A DNA stretch of 64,000 nt, from the NCBI RefSeq assembly GCF_021134715.1, contig NC_060022.1, positions 2,113,001 to 2,177,000 on the forward strand, given 5' to 3'. How positions within the stretch are numbered: the stretch's first letter is position 1; each line of letters opens with the position of its first letter. The stretch is from Daphnia pulex (Eukaryota; Arthropoda; Branchiopoda; Diplostraca; Daphniidae). This document shows, piece after piece, positions 47,894 through 60,492 of this stretch. The notes beneath the pieces are model-generated. The model had not been told where the DNA came from. It did not search any database and was given only the letters and a program-made list of their open reading frames with translations. A program made the translations under genes and the position numbers.

Positions 47894-48330
47894 GGTAAGA
47901 AAATTAGGTAAGATAGAGCCATTTTCCTCAGACAACTTTGAAACCCACAGTCGAATTGCACTAGTCGCAGTTAAGGTTCTTCAGACTCGGCGATTCTCAG
48001 ATGACAGCCGAGCGGATCGATAGACTAGCGTGTCGGGAATTGGCGCCGCCACAAGTTCAAACCTCCGACGACCGACAGCATTACGAGCGAAGGAAATCCG
48101 AACTTTGAATTTCTCTCCTTGCCCTTCGATTCGAGAATAGATGATGTCAAGAAAGTTCTAGTTTCCAGTTCGTATTTATCGTGAGATTCACGTCGACCGT
48201 GAGCCAACACCAATCGATTTCAGTTTGATAATAACACGATGTCCATGTCTGTTTCCTTGAATCTATTCATTATATCATCACTGTGATTTAAATGTAAAAT
48301 ATAATTTACTCTGTACTTTTCTTTTAATAG

Positions 48331-48580
48331 GCACGAAAGACTGGGTCAAAATTAAGGAAATGTGAAATTGGAGCCACTGTGAAATGGAAGAAAAAGTCGC
48401 CCGATCTGCCGGCGTGAAATTATGTCGTAATCATCGACAAGTGACCGGACTGCCATCGCAGTGGACATACTGATTCGGATGCGGAAGCGCCGCTCGTTGT
48501 CGATTGTAAGGGCCGGAGATTGGCCGGCCTGGTATGATGAACCACGTCCATCCCGTTCACGTTTCACACCTGGTGCTGCC
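48331..48580 (+). other. 5' untranslated part of receptor exon
   Basis: TTTTCTTTTAATAG directly before 48331 is a good splice acceptor. The sequence after it has stops in all three frames before the receptor frame opens, so it is leader sequence and at least one further 5' exon must lie upstream. Confidence 0.65.
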
Positions 48581-51500
48581 ATGAGCCGCTTTGGGGTTAG
48601 CAGTTGCTCTCGTCTCTCGCTGACGTTGTTTTTCCTCGTCGTTTTGAACTCGATGTTGTTTATGGCCGTTGGAGCAGCTCCCGTCACATCCGTGTCCAAC
48701 GATAGGAGGAGCAGTGCCGGATCACGCACATCTTTAAGCCGCTGCCCAGCCATTTTTAACCCGATCCCTATGGTTGCCAATGCCAAAGTTGCCACCAGTC
48801 CCAATCTAACTGGCCAAAATGGCCAATCGAACGCAACGGAACCGTCAACGTGTCGCTACTTTTTGACGAAACGTTTTGGAACGCTGACGACGCCCGGCTT
48901 CCCGTCGGCTTTCCCCTTGCCGTTCATGTGCAGTTGGATCATCAACGCGACGGGATTTGAGGCCGACTCGTTCGTGACTCTCTACCTGACGCAGATGTAC
49001 CTGACTCGCGGCGTCAAAGCCGTCCAGTACTCGTTCCGCAACGAGACAACCGCCATCGGTCGCAAGGAGCTGGACGAGCTGCACACACTTCGTCCCCGGC
49101 CGTATTCCGTCTACAGGATCAAAGCGCGGTACCTGGAAGTGCAGGTGAACCTGGACGAGCTGGTCAACGCCAATCTGCGAGTCGAGCGCCGGTTCATGGA
49201 CGTTTACGGCTTCAACATCACGTACGAAATCCAACCAAACACTTCGCGCATTCGCTCCGATACGTGCAACGTCGCCAACTGCACATTTAACGGCCACTGT
49301 TACGCCAATCACAATTACAGGTAAGTGCAGGAAGGATGTGCAAAGCCTTGAATTATTTGAAACGGTGTGAAATTACCGTCAGTCCAGTAATTCATAGAAT
49401 CTTATTGCTAATGTGTGTAGTTGGGCTATCGCTCGACCGGAACAACACCACTGTTATTTGGCTAAAACGTCATGTTAACTTAACCGTCTAAAAAATTGCT
49501 GGAGAAGTTGTATTTTTAACTGGGATATGTTGAAATGGCGTGAAATTATTAGATATTAGATCCACCAAATGCGTTTCTGGCCATGGATAAAGCTCTGATC
49601 GATATTATGTATACTGGACAAGTCTACACTCAAATGGAATTTGTTTATTATCGTATTTATTTATTATTGCCATTGGCAGCCAGTTCCAGTGTTCCTGTCT
49701 GCCGGATTTCTCTGGAAAGTATTGCCAATATGGTCCCGAATGCAATCCGGCCAAAGGAATCAACGTCTGCAAAAATGGCGGCGTTTGTGGGTGAGTGATA
49801 AAACGAGTGACCGAGGGCACTGGACAGTGACTGTCTCGGTGGTCGAAAGTCTGTAATTTCCAACACTTTATTGTCATTGCATTTCACAAAATAGGTACCG
49901 CAGCGGTTTGACGGTTGTGCGCTGCAGTTGTCCGCCCAATTACAACGGAAGTTTGTGCGAGTTTCGCCGTGAATTCATCCCCTCCAAAGGTATGGCCTAT
50001 AATTTCGATCGCCGTCAACCAAATCGTTCGAGTTAGTTGTCGTGATCGGCGACGGGCTTTTTCGATTGTACGTTGTTGGGGAGGGGGCTGCTGTTTTCAT
50101 TTGTGGTTTTTGGGCCGTTTCATTGAGCGCGCCTTTCCCGCGCGCGTTTCTCGTGATGTCTTTATTGGGTCATTACTGTTCTGTTCTTCTGGCCCATTCA
50201 TTCGTCTATCGATCGAACGAAAAGCCAGGCCTATCTGGTTGCGTGCAGACCATGGCCGCCTTTCTCAGCAGTCGCCATTCTCTGTAAAATTGGCCGTCTT
50301 AATTTGACCAGCTCACGTTCCTTTGTTTGAGTTGCGGTTAAGACTGTCAACATATTCCAAGCCACAGAGCCCAGCAGAGTAGATTTGACTTTTGGCAAAC
50401 ACTTTTTCCATTCTGCTACCACAATCGTTACGCAAACAGGGAAATTGAATCAATGTCTGCATAATGTCTGCGATGTTTTGCTGGTCGTTGATTGAACACG
50501 CGTTTTATTATGTCTACTGTCTTGTTGGCCGCTTTGATTGCAGAGTGCCTTTCACGGTTCCGGTTAAACTGCAGCCACCACTGCGCCGTAACGGACAAGG
50601 GCGGAGCCGCTTGCCGCTGCCCGTTCGATCAGGCCTTGAGATCCGACAATGTGACCTGCTATCCGCTCGGTGAGTCATTTCTCTCTTTTCTTTTCTCTTT
50701 CTGGCGTTTTCTCCATCACTTTTTTATGGTTGCCAGTCTTCTTCGCCTCTATTATTTTGTTTCCTCCTCTGACGTACGCGTTGCTTTTATTTTCCACTCG
50801 CTCGTGATGCCAACTCGCAATAAATTGATGATACAGAGTGAGAGAGGCGAATAAAATCTTTGAGAAAGTCATGTTTCCTGCACGAAACATAAATAACAAA
50901 TAGTTTACACAGTAGCTCTTATAGTATAATCATGCGGCGTGTGCATAAAATGGAAACAGTTAGCGAGAATATTTTTATTTCATTCTTTTATGTCGTAGAC
51001 TTTTCAGGTAGTTCGGTTTCAGGTGTTTTTTTTATCTCAATAAAAACATCGAATAAAAAAAATTTCGGCACACTTTAAATTATAATGCATCATGTTGCCT
51101 TATCGCTTATTGTCCTCTGAACAAAATGCTGACTACAATAAGAAAAAAAGGTGATGAAGTTGTTTCATATCTAGTTTTTAGTCAGGGCGAAAAAACTTGT
51201 TATGTCCAAAACTGGCGTCGCGTCGCTATCCAACTGTGTTGTTTGTCGGTAGAAAACGAAGCTCTCGGCAACTAATTGTACGACACATCGAACCGACTGA
51301 ATTTCCAAGAAATTTACCCAAAAAAGGAAATGAAAACAATTTTGACTGACAGGTTGAGACGAAGCGAAAAGTGAGCATTTTGACGAGTTTCTTAATTGTA
51401 GAACCAGCACGTTGGGAATGGAAGTTTAGTATTAGTATGCGAACGGGGGAAAAATCTTTTAATGGCTCGGACTGTGGTCGAGATAATCCTTTGTTGTATT

Positions 51501-54500
51501 TTTCTTTTTAAAATTTGATTGCGATTTCGTTCCACCGTTAAAAAACCCATTCTGAACAATTTTCTTCTCTAGAAGAAATGAGAGTGAAGAAAACATTTTC
51601 ATCATTTCCGCTGTTTTGCGTTCTTCAGGGTAGAGATCCATTTCACTGTTTCACATTACCATTTTCTCCCCGTCCTGTCATTGGAGTAACCAGGAAAATA
51701 GGGAATGAGAAGAGGACTAAGGATTAATCGACATGTTTGTCTACGGTTTGAACGAATGATGTGTTTTGCTTCTGTTAAAGAAAAAAAGATTCTCGTGAGT
51801 TTTGAAGGGGGGAATAGGCGGATGAAAAACAGGGAGCATTCAGGTGGAATGGAATGACGAAGGATCTTGTTTTTCTCCCCTCCATGTTTGACAACATGAT
51901 CATCACGAGGAGATGTGGAGGGTGGGACGACGATTAATTATTCCAGACAAGTAAACATCGCCTTTTATAACCGACGTATTTGGTTGAGATCTTACACACA
52001 GCCATTCTCCCAAACATTTTATTTATTGATTTGCTACTCCTTCTTCCCCCCTCTCCTTCTTCTTGTTATTCTGTTCATGGTTTGCTCATGGAGTCCCGCT
52101 CTGTCGGCGGAGGGCGTCGAACGTCCATCATCCCGCGAATCTAGAAGTTTTTGTTATTCAGCCTGTATTCCCTAGGAACTGTAGGGGGATATTCATTTAT
52201 CACTTTCCATTCGTGACGACGGAGACGTTTTTGGCCGGTTAGAGGCCATGGTCTGTTGGCTGGAGCACTCGTCTCTGGATTTGTTTTTATTTCTATTACC
52301 GATATTGGGCGCTTACTAGAAGCTTTCAACTCTGCTGTTTTCTCTAGTGGGTTACGACGTCCGGGGGATTCATTGATACTAACACCATCGTCCTTCTTTT
52401 TTTGAATTGTGCTCCGATCTTTCATCTTTTGTAAACAACTCGCCATCTCGCCCGGGCTATCGATCAAAGCCTAAAGACAAGCAAAATAGAGAGTTGGAAC
52501 GAACCTTGTACTTTCTATGGGAGGATTCGCCTCAATCTCGCTCCCATTTCCCATCCTAAAATTAATTGTAATTTGTTATTGCGGTAATTTTGAGTTTGTT
52601 TTTATTTTCCCTCTATTGTAACCGTAATTACCGCATCGCAGTGAAATGACAGACCACCAAATTTCCCCTTTTGTACCGGTAGTACACATGTTGTACGCTG
52701 TAAAGGGCTTTTTATAGCCTATTGACAAAACGGGCAAGGTTATTCTTTGTTTGTAGCCCTGTTGATGTTTGTAAACCCGGATGAGCCATTCACTGTTCCA
52801 AGTGCCGCCCAATCCCGGTATCGCATACTTCCCTTTCAAAATTGGCATCTCTTTTTTCATCTTCTCTTTTCTCTTCTGGCCACTTTCAATGCGATTTCGC
52901 GGGGGCTTGATTTAAAAAAAAAAAGATGTGACGAAGCTTTTCCTGTTTCCTGAATCGCAAAGTGCTGTACACGCTTAATGCGTCAGTACATTGCTGTGTG
53001 CATGTGTGTATGCATTACACTCATCTCCACCTCGCCAACAACCGGAGTCGAATTCCGCTATACACCGACTCCACACTCCCACCTTGCTTCAACTCCCGCT
53101 CCACGTGTATGGCTCGTCACTTCCAGACGTTCATTCTATACCCATTCATTTGTCTATAAAGAAAAGTCTGCCCACAAAAGTTAGTTTACAAGAAATATTT
53201 TTTATTATTATTTTCTCTCAGAATTAGAAAGGGGGGAAAAAAGAAAAGTGGTTTCTTTAATGCGCGGCCATTGGAGTTTTTACGTCTCTATTACCGCTTT
53301 CTATTCTTTATGAAATCATAAAAAGGTTTCATACAATTTTATATGCCCCTTTTTTTTATGACGACGACGACGAACTTGGCGGTTTCCGATTTCTTATCCC
53401 TTTAGTATAGACGAAACGAAAGAAAAAAAAGCTGGAATATAATAATCATTAAAAATAATATTTCATGTCTTTCATTATCGTTTCTTCGCAGACTTCTTGG
53501 AATATTGTTGTTGAAAATTCCAAATGGTGTGAAAAATTGTATGGTTGGCCCACTGAGCGCACTTTTGAATAATTTTAATCGATTGGTTGATGGATTCTTA
53601 TTCACCAAAGCCTTTTCCTGTGTATTTATTTATTGTTCAATTCTTTAAAAAACAAAAAAAAACAAAGGAATAATGTTATTATAGCTGGGGAAAGCGTAGA
53701 TTTTTAAAAAGATTAAAGATTGTCATTTTACTCGGTTGAAACGACGAGGTCGTGGTTTTAGTGGCGAGGTTTCGATTTTCAGAAACTTGTTGTGCCATAT
53801 ACGCTAAACGTGGACCTTATAAAAGTAAACATTATGCGGCTCTAGTTACGCCTGATCTTTCTGACCTTTTCCAATTATAATTGCGTGGAAAAAAAGGAGG
53901 AAAAATAAAATATCAGAGTCTGCAAGTTGAGGGAAACGTATTTCGCTTCCGTGTTCATTCAGCAGTCACGCGAATATCAGGACGAGGGCCCCCTATATCA
54001 TAACGACCTTCTCGAAGAACCTTGCTGGTGGTTCGAACTTTTGAGTAGTCTACTTTTGGAAATTCTGGGAGCTCGTTAGAAATTACGCGAAAGGTTGCTG
54101 ATGGAGAAATCTAATTACGAAACACGCCAAAAGTTTTTTGCCGCACCATTTGTGCAGTCGCCAAATTCGAGTTGAAGTGTTAAGCCAACATTAGCAGTAT
54201 CGCGGCTGGCGTGCGCGATGAAAAGGATGACTGATTGCATGGTGCAAACTTCAATAAGATTTTGTTACTTTAATGGCGATGTTTGGTTTCAAACTTGAAA
54301 TGCGGCGCCAACATCACATTGAAACTCCCGTCGACGCAGCGATGGGAAAGGTAAAGAAACAACACGAAACTCTCGAATTTAATTTTTCAAAGCAAACGGA
54401 AGGTCAATAACGCAAGAAATCTGCCAAGCTGACAGCAGACAGACGAGCCGTGGGATAGTGCTCAAAGTCGTAATAACAGACTTCCACTCTCTACTTTTGC

Positions 54501-57500
54501 TACCGCACACTGACGACCGACCGACCGACCGACCCCGCCTTTTTTGTTTTTGTTTTAAATAGTTTCCAGTGCTACTGTCCGGGACGTCCGTCTTCCGTGT
54601 GCCGAGTTAAACTTTCCACAAGTTTCTTGTTTTTTGTTTTTGTATTTTATTCCCGTCGTCTTGTAAGCCTGTCACCGGAAGGAGTTGAGTTGTCTTCGTG
54701 TACAGTTATTCTGTTTGTGCATGTATGTATAATGTAGGGAACCAGATAGGAGTTTGTTGTTACTCTTCTGGTCTGGTCGTGACACGGACGATATTTATGG
54801 CGATTGTTGCGAGATTGCCAATTTAGTGCGCTTCAATGCTTTGGCGTTATTTCAAATAACGTACCTTTTGATCGTCGGATTTTGGTTTAATCCGGGTATA
54901 AATTTTAATGAGATTTTCTTTTGTGCTTTTTGTTTCCCGTAGTGCCACTGAGAATCGTTGGACAGGTTGAACTGGACAGACCGATCACTTTTAATGACAC
55001 ACGATTGGTGGACGGAGTCACGACCGAGGTGAGTTTCTTCCGACCGACGGGAAAGTTAAGAACTTCAATTGTGTTAATTAAATACTCAACATTTTTGTTT
55101 TTAGTTAAGGAAAATGGCCGACGAACTCACAGCATTCAAGCTGGTGATAGGTTCTGTCCATCTTCTCGAGTAAGTTCATAGTTTTAGAATTGGATAAGAT
55201 ACAGAAACTTGACGCGATTTGTTGTTTATTTGGGATAGACCTAATTCGAATCGGCTTCAGTTCATCATGTGGAATTCCGAAAGGTACAATATGAGCTGGA
55301 CGGCTCATCAGCAGGGTCCCATGACGGGAAACCGGAAATACACCGGAACAGTTTCCTCTTGGACTGGCGGCAAGAAGAGGATGTCGCGTGGCATCATAAA
55401 TCCATTCACCATCACCTACATCCCACAGCAATGGAACAACTCTTATTCGTCCTTCGTCAACCAAATAAACACGAAAACGTGGAAAGTGCAGGGCGAAGCC
55501 ATCGCCATTCGAAACCTCAGCATTGTCCAAGTTCCAGCTCTCATCATCGAGGTCCGAATTTCTTGCCATTATTTTGTTTTGCACAATTTATTCACGTTTA
55601 TTCCGTACCATATGCAGTGGGTAAAACTGGACGTCAAAGGTCAGGTTCGAGAAGGCTATCCCTTCACAGTGGCATGCAACGCAAACGGCTCGGGTAGGAA
55701 AGATTTGAAAATGGACTGGTTCAAGGATGGCCATAGGGTGGACGACTCTTTTGCTCTGGCGCGCAACGTGTCCATCTTCATTCACGAGAAACAGGACCTT
55801 CGAGGATTCTTCACGTTTTATTTGGAGGTGAAACAGGCGTCGTTAGCTGATCGTGGCGAATTTGAATGTCGGGCCACTGACTGGGGACAGACTGTCCGGA
55901 AGAGCGTTTTTCTCGACGTCATCACTCCACCCATTCTCGACCTGATGCCCATCAATCCCGTTGTCCTGCCGGTATTTTTTTGTTTCTCTTTCGGAAAAAG
56001 AAATATTGCATTGACACCAAATTGGAAATCCTTGTTACTTTTTTGTAGGGAACGGCCGTGAATTTGACGTGTCGTGATGAGAACCATCTGGCCCGGCGGA
56101 CGACGACCAAGTACGTCTGGTTGAAAAATGGCCGGCCGATTGAATCGTCATGTGATGAGATCATTGAAGATTTGACGCCAGTCGGGAGTCTTTTGAAAAT
56201 CACTGCGATTCAGGTTTGTTGATTTCTTCCAATTTATTATTTTTCGATTTCACCTGATCTTATTCCGTGTGATTGATGATAACCGAAATTTGTCGTCCAA
56301 TATTTAGCATAGCACCAATTACTCATGCCGAGGTGAAAATGGAACCAAACTGGCGAACAAGACGACGCACATTTTTGTTGTTCGTCCAGACAGAGCCTGT
56401 CCCCAGGAGAAGAACCGAGGCGTCGAATGGCTTATGACGGCTGTTGATGTCACCAATTATCAATTCTGTCCAGCCGGATACGTTGGCGTGACAAGGAGAC
56501 GTTGTCTCTCCGTTAAACAGCCGATAGACAACAGCGAAATCGCAGCGACTGCAGTTCGGGAATTTTGGAAATGGGGCGAACCAGATTTTTCCGACTGCAG
56601 TGATCGTGAAGTCACCGAACTCTACCGTCAGTTGAAGTTGATCACTTTGGGCTATGCCGTCACCGATATTGCCTCCATCATCAACAAATTTGCCGATTTC
56701 ATTCAAAGAAAACTCAAAGATTTTGCAGATCACGAGAGTCTGAAAAGTGCGGGGGGCGAACAGACAGCCCAATTTCTTTATCTGCCTGGCGAAGGCAACG
56801 CTCTGCTAGAAATAGCCATGAACTTGGAGGCTTTTCTCTGGAGAAGGACTGAAGTTTTACCACAGTCCTTCTGGAACTCGACAGCTATCCAATACTTGTA
56901 TGCACTTGATGCCCTGCTGTCCATGCCAAAAGACTTTTTCCGCTTGGATGTAAGTAGGAAGCGGTCATTAGTTGTTTATGGAAAATGAATAAAGTTTTCT
57001 TGAACTTGTTTTTTTCCAGGGAGGAATACCGATCCTGCGATTCATCCAGAATCACTTGACTCTGTTAGGCATCAGTCCGAAAGGAGGATATCCTCTTGGT
57101 GCCATTGAATCGCATCTATTAAAGAACAGCGACATTGACACCGACTTTAATAAGTAAACCAGAATTTGTTATTTTCGTTGTCCTTTACTTTTAAAAATTG
57201 TTTGATTCTTTCCAACGTACAGGAAAGAGCTCAAGTACAAAGAACGTTTGAAATTCTTGCCAAGGTATTTTTATCTTAATTGTTGCAATATCACTTGAAT
57301 TTTATTGTTCTAATATTCTAATTCCCTTCGGAATAAAGTCAAACAGGTTTCAAAAATCTTTCGCAACTTGCACCCGCCCAATTCTTTCTCAATAAACCAA
57401 ACGGATCCAACGTGACGATGGATTTCTTTTCGACGGTTGAACAACTGCAGATAAGGAGCGGCGAATATATTTGCGCCTTGTTGCTCCTTCAACCCACAAA

Positions 57501-60492
57501 TCATTCCCGTGGATGCGACTATTGGGACATGAATTCTTGTTCCATCGAACGGCTGTCGGACCCGTCTGCGTTCCGCTGCCTTTGCTCTCATCAAGGGACA
57601 GTTGTTTTGCTGTACGCAGAAAGGGACTCGATGGTATGTCCATTTGTTTAATATTGTTTCCAAAATGATGAGAAACTAACATTGATCGTCTTGCGTAGCA
57701 GCACACCGATGCAACATTTGATCTGTGGAAAATCATCGTTTTTGTGGCCTCCACTTCCAGTTTGATTGTCGTCATTGGCGTAATTGTTTTGTCGATCAAG
57801 TGGTATCGGCATCGCTGTGTTTGGGCTTGGTTTCAAATCCAGTTAGGGGTTGCACTTGTCCCACCTTCTTCTGTCTATTTTTTGCCAACCGAATCCATCG
57901 TAAGTTTAATTCAATTCAAGTAGAATAAATTAAGAAGTTGTCGATAATGCCGCCTCCTTTTGTCACAGATTTCCGACCCATTCTGGACCATCGTGTTGAC
58001 TGTGGCGACTTATCAATTCGTGACGACCGTTTGGGCCATGATCATGTACTTGAAAATGAACGCTATCCACCGTCCGGATGAAGAGGAAGTTTCGGATAAG
58101 TTTAATCAGAATAATGTCAGACTGGTTGGCTTGTCGATAGGTAACATGTCGTTGAAATGTCTGAGATTTTCTTGATCAACATCTTGATTTTCTTTCTTGT
58201 TTTTCCTGTGTACAGGTATTCCGCTGTCGTTGTCGGGTGTCCAGAGTTTGATTGAAGAATTCTCAACGGGATCGCCGTTCGTCAGCTGGTTTTCCCAGCT
58301 CAGCTCCATCTCTGGGATCTTTTTTTGTTTGATTTATTGTACGTTATTGATTGCCATCCTATCCTTGTATGTCATATCGACACGGGTAAGGGACGTTTCT
58401 TCTGAGAAGTTCAACGCCTTCACTCAAGAGGTTCCTAATGTAACGGAGATTAGGTAATAGCATGGTAAATGTTTCCTGCATTTTCCTTTTTATTAAATTA
58501 AATCGATTGCAGTTCCGGATACAACCAACGCTGCCTGCTGCTAGCAATTTTGAGCCTTCTATTGACTGGAACTATGTTGAGTCATCTTCGTTGGATTTCG
58601 CTTAGCGCCCACTGTATTGCCGCATTTTTACATTTGCTAGAAGTATAATCGATTGATATTCTTTGCTGCTCTGGTTCCCCTAATTTTTGTTTTAAATCGA
58701 ATGGATTGTTTTATTCAGGTTTTACTGGTTTTCGCTTTGATGATGACGTTCAGTGGTACAAACTATCCCTGTTCTTTATTGTGTTTTTGGCGCCGGAATA
58801 AATTACCAGAAGGAGAAACGGTGAATGAATTACTCAACGCAACTGCTATGGTAGAGAGCCCACAGAGGAGGAATCTGCTGTCGCAGGAACAACTTCCGGT
58901 CGACGGTAGAGATTAATTTCATTTTAAAAAGGCGTACAATTTAAGACTTAATTTTTTTTTGAACGTCAAGAAGATGAAACATTGAAGACAATCAATAAAA
59001 CGAAAAGGACAATTCAGCCTAGTGTGGATGACACCGTGTTTCCCGCACCTAAAAGAAGCAAAAGATGTAACCGGGCAGGTCCAGCTTCGTCTCCTTTACT
59101 TCAGCGAGCCGGACTCGGTCCTGAAGTGTTGCGGGCGTTCGGCGTGGAACCGCAGTCTTCGCACCAACTTGTTGGCAAAACTACTGGATGCCTTCAAGCA
59201 GAAAACACATCTGTGAACGGACCGGGAGATGCGATGGGATCTGGTAGAGATCGAGTCAATTCCATTGCGACGTGTGATGGAATGCAACGGGACGACATGG
59301 ATTCAGGATTTGGACCCAGTGGCGGTGGTGGAAGTCAAAAATTAAACGGATTAGATAAATTTTCTGACGCATGGAAGGTTTGTCATTTCTAAACGAATTT
59401 AATATCTTGGCGATGTGAAGAAATTCATGTATCAGCATTACGTAGTGTCTAACCTCCGCCGCCATTTATTCATATCCAATCCCCATCCTCTGTTCTATTT
59501 CAGTTCTTGAGTCGCATCCGCTGGAAGTTGCCGCTACGCGGATTACCTTCGAATGGGAGCACCAGCGGTGGAGGTTCATTTCGGTCACGACAAAGCACGA
59601 TGAGTAGCGCTACAACGGCGGAATTCGGTGGTGAACAAAGTAGCAGTGTGACGACTGAAGAGACGGAGGTTCAGATCCGGGAGTCTGAAGATACTGAATC
59701 CTTGATGGCACCTTACAGATTGAGACGATCGAGGACACGGTGGACTGACGACTACGGCCGAGAAAATGAACTCGACTCCAGGGAAGTCAGTAATTTGACT
59801 ATAAAATGCAAACCTTATAGAGGTCGATGTTTCATCCGCTGTTCGCCGGAAAAAATCGGATCCAATGCCCTGTGGAACCATCAGTGTCAGGACGTAATTA
59901 GCGACAGGCAAGCGAGTTGGTTCCCAACGCAAAACGACAGCTGCGAACGATGCTGGCACAACCCAGAAACTCCATTTTGTGACATCTGTCTCACAGATAA
60001 TTCTCATCCCGTTCAAAGTCGTCCGGGAACCATGTTCGTCCGAGCAGTCATTGAAAATCCACCTAAACTTCCGGTAAGATTTTCATAATAGTAAATTAAA
60101 TTTGTTTCGGCCAAGACAACTATAACATTGTCAAATAGAATAAAGACGACTGCGAATACTTGAAAATGGATGCGGCGGGAAGCCTGGCTGTAGATCAACA
60201 ACGTGTCAAACGGCTTCAGGTCTACTACAACACGACCGTCAAACCGGCGACCCAAACCACAAATGATGGCGATTTCAACAGGATCAATAAAGAAAAGTTG
60301 ATGAGCTGCGCATCCATTAAAAAATCCTCTTGCATAACTCCGTCTTCGTTGCGTCCAAAGAAAATTCACAGCGAGCAAGTCGTCAAAAAGTATCGAATCT
60401 CGTCGGACATTCCACTCACAACGGACGTGCATCCTGCTGAACGTCTCTTGCTAAGGGACCAAACATTCACCGACCTCCGTCACTCATATTGA
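48581..60492 (+). CDS. Adhesion GPCR: CUB-EGF-Ig-HormR-GAIN-7TM, 1808 residues
   Basis: Predicted cell-surface adhesion G-protein-coupled receptor. Coding exons: 48581-49320, 49680-49790, 49895-49989, 50544-50669, 54943-55028, 55105-55169, 55239-55551, 55618-55971, 56049-56213, 56308-56949, 57020-57153, 57223-57264, 57339-57633, 57699-57899, 57969-58140, 58216-58453, 58513-58642, 58719-58905, 58971-59377, 59504-60073, 60139-60492; 5427 bases, in frame. Order by residue: signal peptide 1-35; CUB about 90-220; three EGF-like modules 228-355; unidentified region to 512; Ig 512-630 and 630-715; HormR 715-775 (WGEPDFSDC); GAIN with GPS 1016-1050 (CDYWDMNSC, CLCSHQGTVVLL); seven helices 1062-1330; tail to 1808 with CERC-x8-CDIC. 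I prefer ATG 48581 (GCTGCCATGA) over in-frame 48461 because it begins a clean signal peptide. HormR plus Ig recalls the ADGRA group, but CUB/EGF do not fit; orthology unresolved. Confidence 0.9.
50670..54942 (+). other. 4.3-kb intron of the receptor gene
   Basis: By far the longest intron between coding exons; the rest are mostly 59-126 bases. It separates the EGF modules from the following region. It contains a CGAC tetranucleotide array at about 54514-54534 and homopolymers, and no supportable nested gene. Confidence 0.7.

Larger units (their letters stand above)
30001..48330. other. Large non-coding stretch, second part
   Basis: Still no supportable coding gene. Simple-sequence features include C runs at about 31807-31819 and 32728-32744, a TTTTA/TTATTTTT array near 36950-36981, a G run at about 39600-39608, a GT array near 40915-40926, GA repeats near 41909-41923, GAC arrays near 42167-42183, and a CAG/CAGC-rich patch at 44681-44715. 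Plus-strand ORFs such as 45040-45534 and 45751-46065 have no recognisable domain. The direct duplication at 46970-47893 closes the region. Sequence just before 48331 is a normal splice acceptor. Confidence 0.5.

Noticed and set aside
48005..48075. GCCGAGCGG plus AGTTCAAACC, like a class II tRNA
   Set aside because: The T-stem does not pair and no acceptor stem can be formed; the resemblance is partial.
48352..49312. Minus-strand ORFs of 150-155 codons opposite receptor exon 1
   Set aside because: Antisense shadows of the CUB-encoding exon.
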